Shown: positions 8,518 to 23,798 of the stretch, one piece after another
How the letters are laid out: each line of letters opens with the position of its first letter
Position numbering within the stretch: the stretch's first letter is position 1
Notes under the pieces: generated by a model
The model's database searches: none
What the model was told of the DNA's origin: nothing
Seen by the model: the letters and a program-made list of their open reading frames with translations, nothing else
Program-made: the position numbers and the translations under genes
NCBI GenBank assembly: GCA_002897715.1
Contig: BDUA01000037.1
Span: 1-37,613 of the forward strand
Length of the DNA: 37,613 bases
Direction of reading: 5' to 3'
DNA from: a bacterium BMS3Abin01
GTDB taxonomy: Bacteria; Actinomycetota; Thermoleophilia; BMS3ABIN01

Positions 8518-10595
8518 CAGTCCTTGTCATCATTCCCGTTGTTTTTCTTTACCGCATCCAGCCATCCTCGCATGACCTGGTTCAGGTGCTCAGCGCCGAC
8601 GATCTCCTCCTCCGGCAACTCCCACGCGGCCGGGAACAGCACGAAGGGGTGGGCCTGGTCGCCACCCAGACCGCCGTGGCTTCCCACCAGCTCCTCAAAG
8701 GCGGCCACTTCGTCGGTGACCGGGTCGTAGAAGCTGTTGACCATGATGTCCGCCACATGGGGAAAACCATCGGTGCGCTTCAAGTGGGCTGCTGCGTTGG
8801 CGCCGAAGTACGCCAGTGGGTTCTTCCCCTGGAAACGGTCCTCCTCCAGGAAGTATACGCCATTGGCGCCGATGGCCAGCGGGCCCTTCTCCGCGGAACG
8901 GACCATCACGAAACCGATGCCGGGATGGTTCGCCAACCCCTGCAGAAGGCCGGGAAAAGCCCCGTCTATCTGTTCCAGGGTCATGCGTTCCTTCCAGTCG
9001 GTGAAATAAATCAGCCCCAGGTTACCGGAGGCCATCACGATCGCCTCTTCCTTCTCGCCGGCGATCTTCTTCTTGTCCTCCAGGGCATCGCGCTCCGGAC
9101 CCAGCATCACCTCGCCCTCGCTGGTCTTTTTCTTGACGGCCAGCCGGAGCGCCTTGGCGGAAAGCTGATGCTGGTCCCCCTGGATCGCGTCCGTTAGCGG
9201 CGCGCTCAGGTAGCTCCAGTGTTCGGCGACGGCCCCGGTGGTTCCCACCTTGACCTTGCCGGCCACCAGCTGTTCCACGTATTCCTCCAGGGTGATGTCA
9301 TAGCGTTGTTTGAAGGTCGCCCCCTGGCTCTGGCCGTGGTCGGAAAGGATGACGAAATCATAGGGACGGGGAGCCTGCCGGGAGGCGGCCTCCAGCCGTT
9401 CGAACTGTTGGTCCAGCTTGCGCAGGACCTCCAGCGTGTCCTCGCGCTCGACTCCCGAATGATGAGCCACCTCGTCATATCCGAACAGGGTGACATAAGC
9501 TGACGGGATGCCGGCGAACATGTCGCCTATGAGCGTATAGATACTCAACTCCCTGATGATGGTGGTGGTGGCCGCCCGGATAAAGGCGAACTTGAGACCC
9601 CGGTGTTCCAGCCGTGGCTGCACGTCACGCTGGCGCTGCCGTCGCTTGCTCCTGAGTTCCAGGAAGATGTCCCAGAGGGCCAGCATGAAGGCCCGAAGGA
9701 AGTTATAGGGATCGATAAAGAACATGTAGAAGCTTCTCTTGTGAAAATCAGACGCCTTCGGGTTCTTGACCGTGCTCATGGTGAACACAGTGATGGGGGC
9801 CTCTCCGGAGAACATGTTGCTGAGACTGAGGCCGCCGTCTGCCAACAGCCCCTTGCCGCTGGACTGCCGCTTCTCGATCTCGGAGATATCGCTCATCTGG
9901 CTGGATACCATCAACCGGCCCGTGTCCTTCTCGTACCAGCGGAAGGCGGGGATATCGTAGTTGTTCCCCAGCAGGATGCCGGCCTGGCTGGCCCCGGTCT
10001 GGGACGAGAGGTCACACTCCCAGCCGGCGAGGCGGTGGCTCCCCTCTACCAGCCAGCGGGCCATGATGGGGGCGTGGCCGTTACGGATGGCCCGGAGCAG
10101 CACCGGTTTGGCCAGTCCGTCTATCTCCAGGAATATCACTCCCGGCACATCGGACTCGACCGGCTTTAACTGCTTGGTGACCTTTCTTTTCAGCACATTG
10201 CGGTAGTAGGACTCGTCGTCATCTACGGAGAACAGGCTGGTAAGCAGGGTGTTGACCGCGGCTAAGCCGATGGCGATAAACAGCGGGTCCCATACATTGA
10301 TGATATCGATACCCGGGACGATCACCGAAGCCAGCCAGATTATGAAACCGTTGAGCACCAGCGTGAACAGGCCCAGGGACAGGATGCTCAGGGGCAGGGT
10401 CAGATAGACCAGTGTCGGCCATAGCAGGGCGTTGAGGATGCCGATGCCAGCGGCGAGGGCAATCACCGACCAGATTCCGTCGATCCTGAAACCGGGAAGC
10501 ATGCCGGACAGCAGGTATAGGCCCAGCGTGGTGATAACCCAGATGGCTACCAGGCGTTTGATTTTAACCCTGAACTTTCGTCTCGACCCACTCAT
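8517..10595 (-). CDS. Holin-like 4-TM domain fused to an alkaline phosphatase/phosphodiesterase superfamily domain
   Basis: N-terminal four hydrophobic helices (RLVAIWVITTLGLYLLSGMLPGF...) resembling the PF04020-type family, then GVIFLEIDGLAKPVL, FGYDEVAHHSG and FVILSDHGQSQG metal-binding motifs. Confidence 0.85.
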   Translation of the reverse strand: MSGSRRKFRVKIKRLVAIWVITTLGLYLLSGMLPGFRIDGIWSVIALAAGIGILNALLWPTLVYLTLPLSILSLGLFTLVLNGFIIWLASVIVPGIDIINVWDPLFIAIGLAAVNTLLTSLFSVDDDESYYRNVLKRKVTKQLKPVESDVPGVIFLEIDGLAKPVLLRAIRNGHAPIMARWLVEGSHRLAGWECDLSSQTGASQAGILLGNNYDIPAFRWYEKDTGRLMVSSQMSDISEIEKRQSSGKGLLADGGLSLSNMFSGEAPITVFTMSTVKNPKASDFHKRSFYMFFIDPYNFLRAFMLALWDIFLELRSKRRQRQRDVQPRLEHRGLKFAFIRAATTTIIRELSIYTLIGDMFAGIPSAYVTLFGYDEVAHHSGVEREDTLEVLRKLDQQFERLEAASRQAPRPYDFVILSDHGQSQGATFKQRYDITLEEYVEQLVAGKVKVGTTGAVAEHWSYLSAPLTDAIQGDQHQLSAKALRLAVKKKTSEGEVMLGPERDALEDKKKIAGEKEEAIVMASGNLGLIYFTDWKERMTLEQIDGAFPGLLQGLANHPGIGFVMVRSAEKGPLAIGANGVYFLEEDRFQGKNPLAYFGANAAAHLKRTDGFPHVADIMVNSFYDPVTDEVAAFEELVGSHGGLGGDQAHPFVLFPAAWELPEEEIVGAEHLNQVMRGWLDAVKKNNGNDDKD

Positions 10596-10666
10596 ACCAT
10601 CACATTCTTACAGAAAAGCGATTGGTATGACCAGAGATGGCGGCCGGCAGTCCATGACTTCAGCGC

Positions 10667-11773
10667 TCAGGAGGCGGGAAAGGATAGGGTAATCCGGGTG
10701 CCGGTGCCGGGAGTGCTGGCGGCGCTGATACCGCCGCCCATGGCTTCCACATAGCTCCTGGCGATGGTGAGGCCGATGCCGCTGCCGCCGCTGTCGCGGG
10801 AACGCGACTTGTCGGCCCGGTAGAAGCGGTCGAATATGTGGGGCAGGTCGGCGGCGGGGATGCCGCCGCCGCTGTCGGCGACGACCAGGAACACGCGGCC
10901 CTCATACCGGTCCGCGGACAGGGTTACGCCGCCGCCGCCGTCCGTATGCCGCAGGGCGTTGTCCAGCAGGTTTATCATTACCTGGTCCAGCTTGTCCTCG
11001 TCGGCGGTGACGGTGACCCCCTCGTTCTCTCCGTCGATGGTGAGGGAGACCCCCTTGGCGACGAATCGCGGCTCCATCTTCCGGCGCACCCTCTCCAGGA
11101 AACCCGCCAGGGGGATGGAGACCGGGTTCAGTTGCTCTTCTCCCGATTCCGCCCGGGAGAGCTGCTGCAGGTCATCCACCAGGCGGTTGAGGCGGCCTGC
11201 CTCCTGCCTGACCAGATCATAGGTCTCCTTCTCGGCGGGTACCACACCGTCGGCCAGGCCCTCCATGTAGCCGGATATGCTGGACAGGGGGGTGCGCAGC
11301 TCGTGGGCGATATTGGCCATCAGGTCGCGTCGCTGCTGCTCCGATTGCTCCAGGCTCTCGGCCATGCGGTTGAGGCTCTGCGCCAGGTTTCCCAGCTCAT
11401 CGCTGGAGCCCTCCTTCACCCTTCGGCTGAAATCGCCGGCAGCTATCTGCCGGGTGGCCGCCGCCATCTCGTGAACCGGACGGGTTATACGACGGGATAT
11501 AAAAAAGCTTACTACCACCGCCGCCGCCACCGCCGCCAGTCCTCCCCACAGCAGGGCGTAATTGAGCGCTTGGCGGAAAGCCCGGTCCAGGTCGGTGCTC
11601 ATGGAGGACATCATGCCGCCCATGCCGCCGCCGGTCATGTTGCGCAGGTGCTCACTGTAGGAGCTCAGGGTCAGCTGGCGGGTGATAATTATGATGACGC
11701 CGATGCCTACCGCTATTACCAGCAGGAAAGTCGCCAGCAGTTTCCATCTGAGTTGCAGCCCCTGCTTGATCAC
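10667..11773 (-). CDS. Sensor histidine kinase with HAMP domain
   Basis: Two TMs, HAMP, H-box ANIAHELRTPLSSISGYME, N-box DKLDQVMINLLDNALRHT, G-box GGSGIGLTIARSYVEAMGG. Confidence 0.95.
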   Translation of the reverse strand: MIKQGLQLRWKLLATFLLVIAVGIGVIIIITRQLTLSSYSEHLRNMTGGGMGGMMSSMSTDLDRAFRQALNYALLWGGLAAVAAAVVVSFFISRRITRPVHEMAAATRQIAAGDFSRRVKEGSSDELGNLAQSLNRMAESLEQSEQQRRDLMANIAHELRTPLSSISGYMEGLADGVVPAEKETYDLVRQEAGRLNRLVDDLQQLSRAESGEEQLNPVSIPLAGFLERVRRKMEPRFVAKGVSLTIDGENEGVTVTADEDKLDQVMINLLDNALRHTDGGGGVTLSADRYEGRVFLVVADSGGGIPAADLPHIFDRFYRADKSRSRDSGGSGIGLTIARSYVEAMGGGISAASTPGTGTRITLSFPAS

Positions 11774-12498
11774 CGCCCGGCCTCCAGCTTGTAGCCGACG
11801 CCCCTGACGGTCCTGAGGTACCGGGGCTCGGAAGCGTCCGGCTCCAGCTTCTTCCTCAGCTTGGCCATGTGCACGTCCACTACCCGCGGGTCACCATAAT
11901 AGGTGTAGCCCCATATGCTCTCCAGCAGCTGCTCCCGGCTGAGGACGATGCCGGCGTTGGCGGCCAGCGCTGCCAGGATATCGAATTCGCGGGCGGTCAG
12001 GTCCAGCTCGCGGTCGCCTATCTTCGCCAGGTGGCGTTCGGTGTCCACCAGGACGGGGCCGGCCCGGAATACTCCGGTAGCAGCACCGGCGGCCCCGGTC
12101 CTGCCGCCCCGCCGCAGGATGGCTTTGACCCTGGCCACCAGTTCCCGCGGGCTGAACGGCTTGGTCAGGTAGTCGTCGGCGCCCATGCCCAGACCCACCA
12201 GCTTGTCCGCCTCATCGGCTCTGGCGGTCAGCATCAGGACCATGGGGCCGTCTTCGCCGCAGACGGTGCGGCAGACTTCAAGCCCGTCCATCTCCGGCAG
12301 CATCAGGTCCAGCACTACCAGGTCCGGCCGTTCGCTGCGGACCATCTCGATGGCGCGCACGCCATCAGCGGCCTCGCTCACCTGGAAGCCATCCTTTTCC
12401 AGGTAGGAGCGCACCAGCTTTCTCACGTTGGCCTCGTCGTCGACTACGAGTATTCTGGTCTTTGTCGTTCCGCCGGCCCGGACGGACCCCATCCTCAC
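11770..12498 (-). CDS. OmpR/PhoB-family response regulator
   Basis: Receiver motifs VDDEANVR, DLVVLDLMLPEMDG, KPFSPREL, and winged-helix TAREFDILAAL...RVVDVHMAKLRKKLEPD...VRGVGYKLE. 4-nt overlap with the kinase gene. Confidence 0.95.
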   Translation of the reverse strand: MRMGSVRAGGTTKTRILVVDDEANVRKLVRSYLEKDGFQVSEAADGVRAIEMVRSERPDLVVLDLMLPEMDGLEVCRTVCGEDGPMVLMLTARADEADKLVGLGMGADDYLTKPFSPRELVARVKAILRRGGRTGAAGAATGVFRAGPVLVDTERHLAKIGDRELDLTAREFDILAALAANAGIVLSREQLLESIWGYTYYGDPRVVDVHMAKLRKKLEPDASEPRYLRTVRGVGYKLEAGR

Positions 12499-12534
12499 AG
12501 GTTCGGGCCTGCCGCGGCCGGGAACGATTCGCGT

Positions 12535-13284
12535 TCAGACAACGGCCTGGAAGTCATGATGCCAGTCCAGTATAAGTTCCGCCCTATGGATCTCCGGTTC
12601 GGGTCCGGTCTTCGGAGCGTTATAATCGATGCCGGTGAATTCCAGCAGTTTCTCCTTCATCCAGGTATCGAACCGGTGCTCCGAGCGGGTAAAGCCGCGG
12701 AACGACTTATCCGGATCCTCGACCAGGGCGAAGGTGATGAGGGTATCGTCGCCGGGAGAGGTCTGCAGATACCATGTTTCCCGCGCCAGGCCGCCGCGCT
12801 CCAGGTAGTTCCTCAGTTCGTCGACACGCGGCCCCTTAAGCTCCTCGAACCAGGCCCGGAGCTGGTCGGCCTTACCTTCCACCACCGGCGATGCCGAAGC
12901 AACGGGTATGGCGTGGGCCACCGCGTCGACCTGTAAACTGCAGAGCACATCGGGGAGAGGCGGGATGTCTTCGGCTTTGGTGAAATCGATACCGGTAACG
13001 TAGAAAAGCTGTTCCTTCAGCCAGGTATCATAGGGTGAGTCGGCGGCCGCCCAGCGGCCCATGGCCAGGCCGATATCTTCGGCCTCCAGGTGAAGGATCA
13101 GCAGATCGCCTCCCCGGGTGGACTTCTGTATCCAGGCGAACTCGTGGGTGATGCCGTTGCGGTTGCATGATTCAGCCAGCTCCACTCTGCGCTTGCCCAT
13201 CGACTCACTGAAGATGAGCCGGGCCTCGTCCGTTTTCCCCGGCGAGACAGGTATTGCAAATGATGTGGATTCCATGGTTACCAT
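12535..13284 (-). CDS. Internally duplicated two-domain protein, possibly DUF6176/alpha-beta-barrel-like
   Basis: Two halves align by eye: YDTWLKEQLFYVTGIDF versus FDTWMKEKLLEFTGIDY, each preceded by IPV...K...R..EL.....R.G/GL...E/TW.QxS/T. Confidence 0.6.
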   Translation of the reverse strand: MVTMESTSFAIPVSPGKTDEARLIFSESMGKRRVELAESCNRNGITHEFAWIQKSTRGGDLLILHLEAEDIGLAMGRWAAADSPYDTWLKEQLFYVTGIDFTKAEDIPPLPDVLCSLQVDAVAHAIPVASASPVVEGKADQLRAWFEELKGPRVDELRNYLERGGLARETWYLQTSPGDDTLITFALVEDPDKSFRGFTRSEHRFDTWMKEKLLEFTGIDYNAPKTGPEPEIHRAELILDWHHDFQAVV

Positions 13285-13491
13285 CCCCTTTATTCATCAA
13301 TAGTTGAACGTAGGTTTCTATTGCTTTGTTTCCCGCGAGAAGGGTTTCTGAAACTGCTGTTATTCTATTTCAGGAGAAGGCCTCCGGCCGGACCGGTCGA
13401 AAGGGGGGGAGACATTTCATCGCCGGATAGATAAAATATCAGGGTCAGTAATATCCGGGGTCGTCCCGGCCCAGCCAGGAGGTATTGGAAA

Positions 13492-13902
13492 TTGAAACGA
13501 GCGCTGCTTTTAGCCACGGTACTGGTCTTCGGCTCCCTGTTTCTGCAGGCCTGCGAAGTCTCGACTACCGAGATCACTGATGTGAAGATATGTGATAATA
13601 TGACCGGGGATCAGTGCGATGCGGACATGCAGATAGTCAGCGCCACTGCTCCAGCCTTATTTTGCAGCGGCCAGATGGACAACGCGCCGGAAGGTACCAC
13701 CCTGAAGATCACCTGGCGCTACCTTACCGATGATCAGGATATCGATTCCGTGACCCTGACCGCAGAGAAGGGCGGCGGCGGTCCCTTTAGCTCGTCGCTG
13801 TCCAGGCCTGACAGCGGCTGGCCGTCGGGCAAGTACGAGGTAGTGCTGGACCTGGGCACGGACAATTCCGAGCCCATTCATAAACAGTTCGAAATAATGT
13901 AG
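13492..13902 (+). CDS. Putative lipoprotein, unknown function
   Basis: TTG start preceded by AGGAGG; signal peptide with lipobox LQAC. Confidence 0.65.
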   Translation: MKRALLLATVLVFGSLFLQACEVSTTEITDVKICDNMTGDQCDADMQIVSATAPALFCSGQMDNAPEGTTLKITWRYLTDDQDIDSVTLTAEKGGGGPFSSSLSRPDSGWPSGKYEVVLDLGTDNSEPIHKQFEIM

Positions 13903-13962
13903 AGCAACGCATATCGTCTGACAACGGCTTGAGCCCCGGAAGTCCGGAGAACGGGAGCAGTA

Positions 13963-16005
13963 ATGGCTGACGAAAGCAGGGAGCAGAAGGCGACAGGCGG
14001 TGACCGGGGCGAACCGGTCGATCCGCCGGAGGTTGATGAGGCCATCCAGGTCCTCGCGCGCGAGAGACGTACCTTCCCGCCGCCGCCGGAGTTCAGCGAA
14101 CATGCCTACATCAAGAGCATGGAGCAGTATGAGCAGATCTACCGGCGCTCCATGGAAGACCCCGAGGGCTTCTGGGCCGAGATGGCCGAGGAGAATATAG
14201 ACTGGTTCCGTAAATGGGACCGGGTGCTGGAATACGACTTCGGCATCCCCGAGATCTCCTGGTTCCAGGGCGCCGAGCTCAACGTGTCCTACAACTGTCT
14301 GGACCGCCACCTGAAGACCTGGCGCCGCAACAAGGCCGCCCTCATCTGGGAGGCTGACGACGGCAGCTACCGGACCTTCACCTACCAGCAGCTGGCGCAC
14401 GAGGTCAACCGCTTCGCCAATGTTCTGCAGAAGCATGGCATCGTGCGGGGCGACCGGGTGACCCTCTACCTGCCGATGATTCCCGAGCTGGCCATAGCCA
14501 TGCTGGCCTGTGCCCGCATCGGCGCCATCCACAGCGTGGTGTTCGCCGGCTTCAGCGCCGGTTCGCTCGGCGACCGCATCCGCGACTGTGGCGCCCGTAT
14601 GCTGATCACCGCCAACGGCGGCATGCGCGGCGGCCGGGTGGTGCCGCTGAAGGCTAACGCCGATGAGGCGCTGCGGCACTGTACCACGGCGGAGAAAGTG
14701 ATTGTGGTTGACCGGGTCAAGGGCAGCGCCGTGGCCATGAAAGAAGGGCGCGATCTCTGGTGGCACGAGGAGATGGCGGCGGACGATATCGAGGATTTCT
14801 GCCGCCCCCAGGAGCTGGATGCCGAGGACCCGCTGTTCATCCTGTATACCAGCGGCTCTACCGGCAAGCCCAAGGGGGTACTGCACACTACCGCCGGCTA
14901 CCTGGTCTATGTTCATCTCACCTTCAAGTGGATCTTCGATTACCACGAGGAAGATACCTATTTCTGCGCCGCCGACATCGGCTGGATCACCGGCCACAGC
15001 TATATCGTCTACGGGCCCCTGAGCAACGGCGCCACCAGTATCATGTTCGAGGGGGTTCCCACCTATCCTAAACCCAACCGTTACTGGGAGATCATCGACC
15101 GCCACCGGGTGAGCATCCTGTATACGGCGCCTACGGTCATCCGCGCCCTGATGAAGGAAGGGTCCAAATGGCTGGATGGATTCTCGCTGAACAGCCTGAG
15201 GTTGCTGGGCTCGGTAGGGGAGCCCATTAACCCGGAGGCCTGGATGTGGTATCACCGCCACGTGGGCAAGAGCCGCCTGCCCATCGTCGATACCTGGTGG
15301 CAGACGGAGAACGGCGGCATCCTCATAACACCGCTGCCGGGGGCCACCACCCTCAAGCCGGGTTCGGCCGGACGCCCCTTTCCCGGGGTCTCACCGGAGA
15401 TCGTGCGGGCCGATGGTTCGCGCGCCGACGCCAACGAGGGCGGTTACCTGGTGATCGACAAGCCCTGGCCGGGCATGATACGTGGTACTTACGGCGACCC
15501 GGAGCACCGGCGCGTCAAGGAAGTGTATTTTGACCGCTTCCCCGGCAAGTATTTCTCCGGTGACGGCGCCAGCGTCGACGAGGATGGTGATTACTGGATC
15601 CTGGGCCGTATGGATGATGTCATCAACGTCAGCGGCCATCGCCTGGGAACGGCCGAGATAGAGTCGGCCCTGGTGTCGGATGAGGCGGTAGCGGAGGCGG
15701 CGGTGGTCGGCTTTCCCCATGAACTGAAAGGCAGCGGACTTTACGCCTTTGTCATCCTCAAGGAGGGTTACGACGGCACGGACGAGATGCGCCAGGTGCT
15801 CAGGGCTCACGTGCAGCAGGAGATCGGCCCCATCGCCAAACCGGACAAGGTCCAGTTCACCCATGGCCTGCCCAAGACCCGCAGCGGCAAGATCATGAGG
15901 CGCATCCTCCGGAAGGTAGCCGCCGGCGAGGTGGACGACCTGGGCGACATATCGACCCTGTCCGATCCCGAGGTGGTGGAGGATATAGTCGCCGGGCGGC
16001 TGTAA
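13963..16005 (+). CDS. acsA: Acetyl-CoA synthetase (AMP-forming)
   Basis: [46 protein letters not shown], and C-terminal [15 protein letters not shown]. Confidence 0.96.
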   Translation: MADESREQKATGGDRGEPVDPPEVDEAIQVLARERRTFPPPPEFSEHAYIKSMEQYEQIYRRSMEDPEGFWAEMAEENIDWFRKWDRVLEYDFGIPEISWFQGAELNVSYNCLDRHLKTWRRNKAALIWEADDGSYRTFTYQQLAHEVNRFANVLQKHGIVRGDRVTLYLPMIPELAIAMLACARIGAIHSVVFAGFSAGSLGDRIRDCGARMLITANGGMRGGRVVPLKANADEALRHCTTAEKVIVVDRVKGSAVAMKEGRDLWWHEEMAADDIEDFCRPQELDAEDPLFILYTSGSTGKPKGVLHTTAGYLVYVHLTFKWIFDYHEEDTYFCAADIGWITGHSYIVYGPLSNGATSIMFEGVPTYPKPNRYWEIIDRHRVSILYTAPTVIRALMKEGSKWLDGFSLNSLRLLGSVGEPINPEAWMWYHRHVGKSRLPIVDTWWQTENGGILITPLPGATTLKPGSAGRPFPGVSPEIVRADGSRADANEGGYLVIDKPWPGMIRGTYGDPEHRRVKEVYFDRFPGKYFSGDGASVDEDGDYWILGRMDDVINVSGHRLGTAEIESALVSDEAVAEAAVVGFPHELKGSGLYAFVILKEGYDGTDEMRQVLRAHVQQEIGPIAKPDKVQFTHGLPKTRSGKIMRRILRKVAAGEVDDLGDISTLSDPEVVEDIVAGRL

Positions 16006-16199
16006 GCCACGGCTGTTTCCGTGGTCACCCGGGGGGCGGGCTGGTCGCCGCCCAGGGCCCTGGTGAGCAGGAGAAGGAGCCCGGCCAGGATGAACACGGC
16101 GATGACGCCGCCGATGATCAGGAGCCGGGACCAGTCCGATGGCGGCCCGGGTGCGTCGCCGGCGGCCGGTGCCTGGCGGTTACGGCTGTCCTGCCCCAA
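15807..16199 (-). CDS. Small single-TM protein converging on and overlapping the acsA 3' end
   Basis: TM segment [29 protein letters not shown] at 16199 is preceded by GGAGGGG. The ORF extends about 199 bp antisense into acsA. Confidence 0.4.
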   Translation of the reverse strand: MGQDSRNRQAPAAGDAPGPPSDWSRLLIIGGVIAVFILAGLLLLLTRALGGDQPAPRVTTETAVAYSRPATISSTTSGSDRVDMSPRSSTSPAATFRRMRLMILPLRVLGRPWVNWTLSGLAMGPISCCT

Positions 16200-16300
16200 C
16201 TTGTTACCCCTCCGTTGATTGAAAGCCACGTGATACGCAGTCTATATTTTTTCCCGAATACGTGCCATGATGCTGCCGCCCCGGCGGGGTGTCGCCGTAT

Positions 16301-16329
16301 TTGACTCCACCCGGGCCGTCTGATAAATT
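16301..16329 (+). promoter_or_regulatory. Candidate sigma70-type promoter of the pyr operon
   Basis: TTGACT (16301-16306), 17-bp spacer, TAAATT (16324-16329). Confidence 0.5.
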
Positions 16330-16350
16330 AAGCGTGCACATATAAACCCT

Positions 16351-18013
<1,663 letters not shown>

Positions 18014-18024
18014 CAGGATGATTT

Positions 18025-18067
18025 GTCATTCCGAAGAGCGAGCCGGAGGCGAGCGACGAGGAACCTG
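18025..18067. repeat. GTCATTCCGA-type interspersed repeat unit in the pyrB-pyrC gap
   Basis: GTCATTCCGAAGAGCGAGCCGGAGGCGAGCGACGAGGAACCTG resembles the CGTCATCCCGAGCGCAGCGAGGGATCTG unit at 25599-25626. Confidence 0.7.
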
Positions 18068-18095
18068 TTGTTAAAGTAGCAAAAGGATAACGGCC

Positions 18096-19415
18096 GTGAA
18101 AGCAACGATAGCCAAAAAAGGCACGAAAGCCACCATGACAATCAGGGACGCTCACCTGTTCGATCCCGTACAGGGACTGGACACTGTAACCGATGTCGTC
18201 CTGGAAAAAGGGATGATAGCCAGGATCGGCAAATCAGCGGGTGGAGGAAAGGACGGCCGGGTGCTTAAGGCGGACGGCCGCCTGCTGCTCCCGGGATTCG
18301 TAGACCCCCACGTACACCTGCGCGCCCCCGGACGGGAGGACGAAGAGGATATCGCCAGTGGCACGCGCGCCGCGGCCAGCGGCGGCTATGTAGCCGTGTG
18401 CGCCATGCCCAACACCGACCCGGTGGCCGACAACGCCGCCGTACTCCAGTCCCTTATCGAGCAGGCGGAGGCCGAAGCCGTGGTGCGGGTCGCCTTCATG
18501 GGCGCCATCAGCCATGGGCTGGACGGCGAACGCCTGAGTGATATGTGGGACCTGGCTGACGCCGGCGCTGTGGCCTTCACCGACGACGGCAGTCCGGTGG
18601 ACAGCGGCGGCCTGCTCCGGGCGGCGTTCAGGGCTGCGGAGCTGGTGGGGTTGCCGCTCAGCCTGCATTGTGAGGACCGGACCCTGTCGGACCGGGGACA
18701 TATGAACGAGGGTGGGGTCTCGGCGGAGCTGGGCCTGGCGGGCATACCCTGTGTCGCCGAGACGGCCGCCGTGGCCCGGGACCTGGACATAGCCGTCTTT
18801 GAGGGCGCCCGCGTCCACGTGGCCCATGTGAGCTGTGCCGGGTCGCTGGGGATAATCCGGGCGGCCCGCGACCGGGGCGCTACCATAACCTGTGAGGCGA
18901 CGCCGCACCACCTGTTGCTGAGCGATGAGGCGGTACGTGGCCTGGATACCGGTTTCAAGATGAACCCGCCGCTTCGGGGTGAGGACGACCGCCGGGCTCT
19001 GGTAGCGGCCCTGGCCGGGGGAACCATCGATTGCATCGGCACCGACCATGCTCCCCACGCCGGACAGGAGAAGGAGGTCCCCTTCGAAGAGGCTCCCTTC
19101 GGCGTCATCGGCCTGGAGACCGCCTTCGCCATGCTGTACACGGAACTGGTCGAGGACGGCGATGTGCCGCTGGAGACGCTGGTGACAGCCATGTCCGCCA
19201 ACCCGGCGCGGGCCTTCGGCCTGCCGCTGCCGGCCATCGCCGAGGGTGAGGAAGCCAACCTCTGCCTGGTGGACACGGAACAGGAATTCAATATCGAACC
19301 GGACCGGTTCCGGAGCAAGTCGCGCAACACGCCCTTCGCTGGTCGAAGGGTCAAGGGGCAGGTACGGCTGACCATCGCCGCCGGCCGCGTGGCTTTCAGG
19401 GAGGAAAATGTCTAG
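18096..19415 (+). CDS. pyrC: Dihydroorotase
   Basis: DPHVHLRAPGREDEEDIASGTRAAASGGY, MPNTDPVADN, CEATPHHLLL, GTDHAPHAGQEK. Start could instead be the internal ATG (MTIRDAHLF) at 18135. Confidence 0.95.
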   Translation: MKATIAKKGTKATMTIRDAHLFDPVQGLDTVTDVVLEKGMIARIGKSAGGGKDGRVLKADGRLLLPGFVDPHVHLRAPGREDEEDIASGTRAAASGGYVAVCAMPNTDPVADNAAVLQSLIEQAEAEAVVRVAFMGAISHGLDGERLSDMWDLADAGAVAFTDDGSPVDSGGLLRAAFRAAELVGLPLSLHCEDRTLSDRGHMNEGGVSAELGLAGIPCVAETAAVARDLDIAVFEGARVHVAHVSCAGSLGIIRAARDRGATITCEATPHHLLLSDEAVRGLDTGFKMNPPLRGEDDRRALVAALAGGTIDCIGTDHAPHAGQEKEVPFEEAPFGVIGLETAFAMLYTELVEDGDVPLETLVTAMSANPARAFGLPLPAIAEGEEANLCLVDTEQEFNIEPDRFRSKSRNTPFAGRRVKGQVRLTIAAGRVAFREENV

Positions 19416-20588
19416 CAAACAAGTGACAACAGGTTTACCCGCTGCCGCGGTTCTGGAGGACGGTACCGTCTACCGCGGCCATGGTTTCGGCGTCCCCGGA
19501 GCCGTCTTCGGCGAGGTGGTGTTCAATACCGCCATGACCGGCTATCAGGAGGTGGTTACCGACCCTTCCTACCACGGACAGATGGTGACTTTCACCTATC
19601 CGCTGATCGGCAACTACGGCGTGAACAAGATCTTCAGTGAGTCGGGAGAGGTACATGCACGCGCCGTCATTACCCGCGAGGCTCATAATCTGGATCGCAA
19701 CTGCACCGCTGAACAGGGCTGGGTAGACTGGCTGGCAGAGCGGGGTGTTACCGGTGTAAGCGGTATCGATACCCGGGCGCTGACCCGGCGCATCCGCAGC
19801 CGGGGCGCCATGCGCGCCTGTGTCTACTGGGGCGATTTCGATGAAAAAGAGATAGCGTCCAGGATCAGGGAGACGCCGTCCATGGCCGGGCGGGACCTGG
19901 TCGCGGAAGTCACCTGCGATGAGCGTTATGACCTGGAGTTCCTGCGGGGCAAGAGGCGGGTGGTTGTGCTCGATTTCGGCGTCAAGCGATCCATCATCAA
20001 GAGCCTGGGAGCCGCCGGCTGCAATGTCTCCATCCTGCCGGCCAACACCCATGCCAACGAGATTCTGGCCCTGGAGCCCGACGGAGTCTTCCTTTCCAAC
20101 GGACCGGGCGACCCGGCGCCGCTCGATTACGCGGTGAACACGGTACGGCGTCTGCTGGGACAGTTGCCCGTTTTCGGCATCTGCCTGGGCCACCAGATAC
20201 TCTGCCTGGCGTTGGGGCTGGAGACCTACAAGCTCAAGTTCGGGCACCGGGGGGTCAATCACCCCGTGAAGGACCTGGGGTCGGGCAAGGTGGAGATAAC
20301 CTCGCAGAACCATGGTTTCGCGGTGGCGCCGCCGGCCGCCATAAGCGAACGACTTGAGCGGGCCTGTTCCGGCAAGACCTTCTTCGAGGCGCCGCCTCCG
20401 GAGGACCTCATACTCGCTACCGATTTCGGCACGGCCACCATCAGTCATCTCAACCTTTACGACGGCACGGTGGAAGGTATCCGTTGCCGCGAGGTACCTG
20501 CCTTCTCCGTGCAGTATCACCCCGAGGCCAGCCCCGGGCCCCATGATTCCCATTATCTGTTCGACGAGTTCGCCGGGCTGATGTCCTG

Positions 20589-20589
<1 letters not shown>
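19408..20589 (+). CDS. carA: Carbamoyl-phosphate synthase small subunit
   Basis: [54 protein letters not shown]. Confidence 0.97.

Positions 20590-23772
<3,183 letters not shown>

Positions 23773-23798
<26 letters not shown>

Noticed and set aside
8517-10595. Interpretation of the holin-like domain as a prophage remnant
   Set aside because: No other phage genes nearby; fusion to a phosphatase-superfamily domain indicates a chromosomal membrane protein family.
13657-15261. 534-aa minus-strand ORF antisense to acsA
   Set aside because: Shadow ORF opposite a canonical acetyl-CoA synthetase; low-complexity composition.
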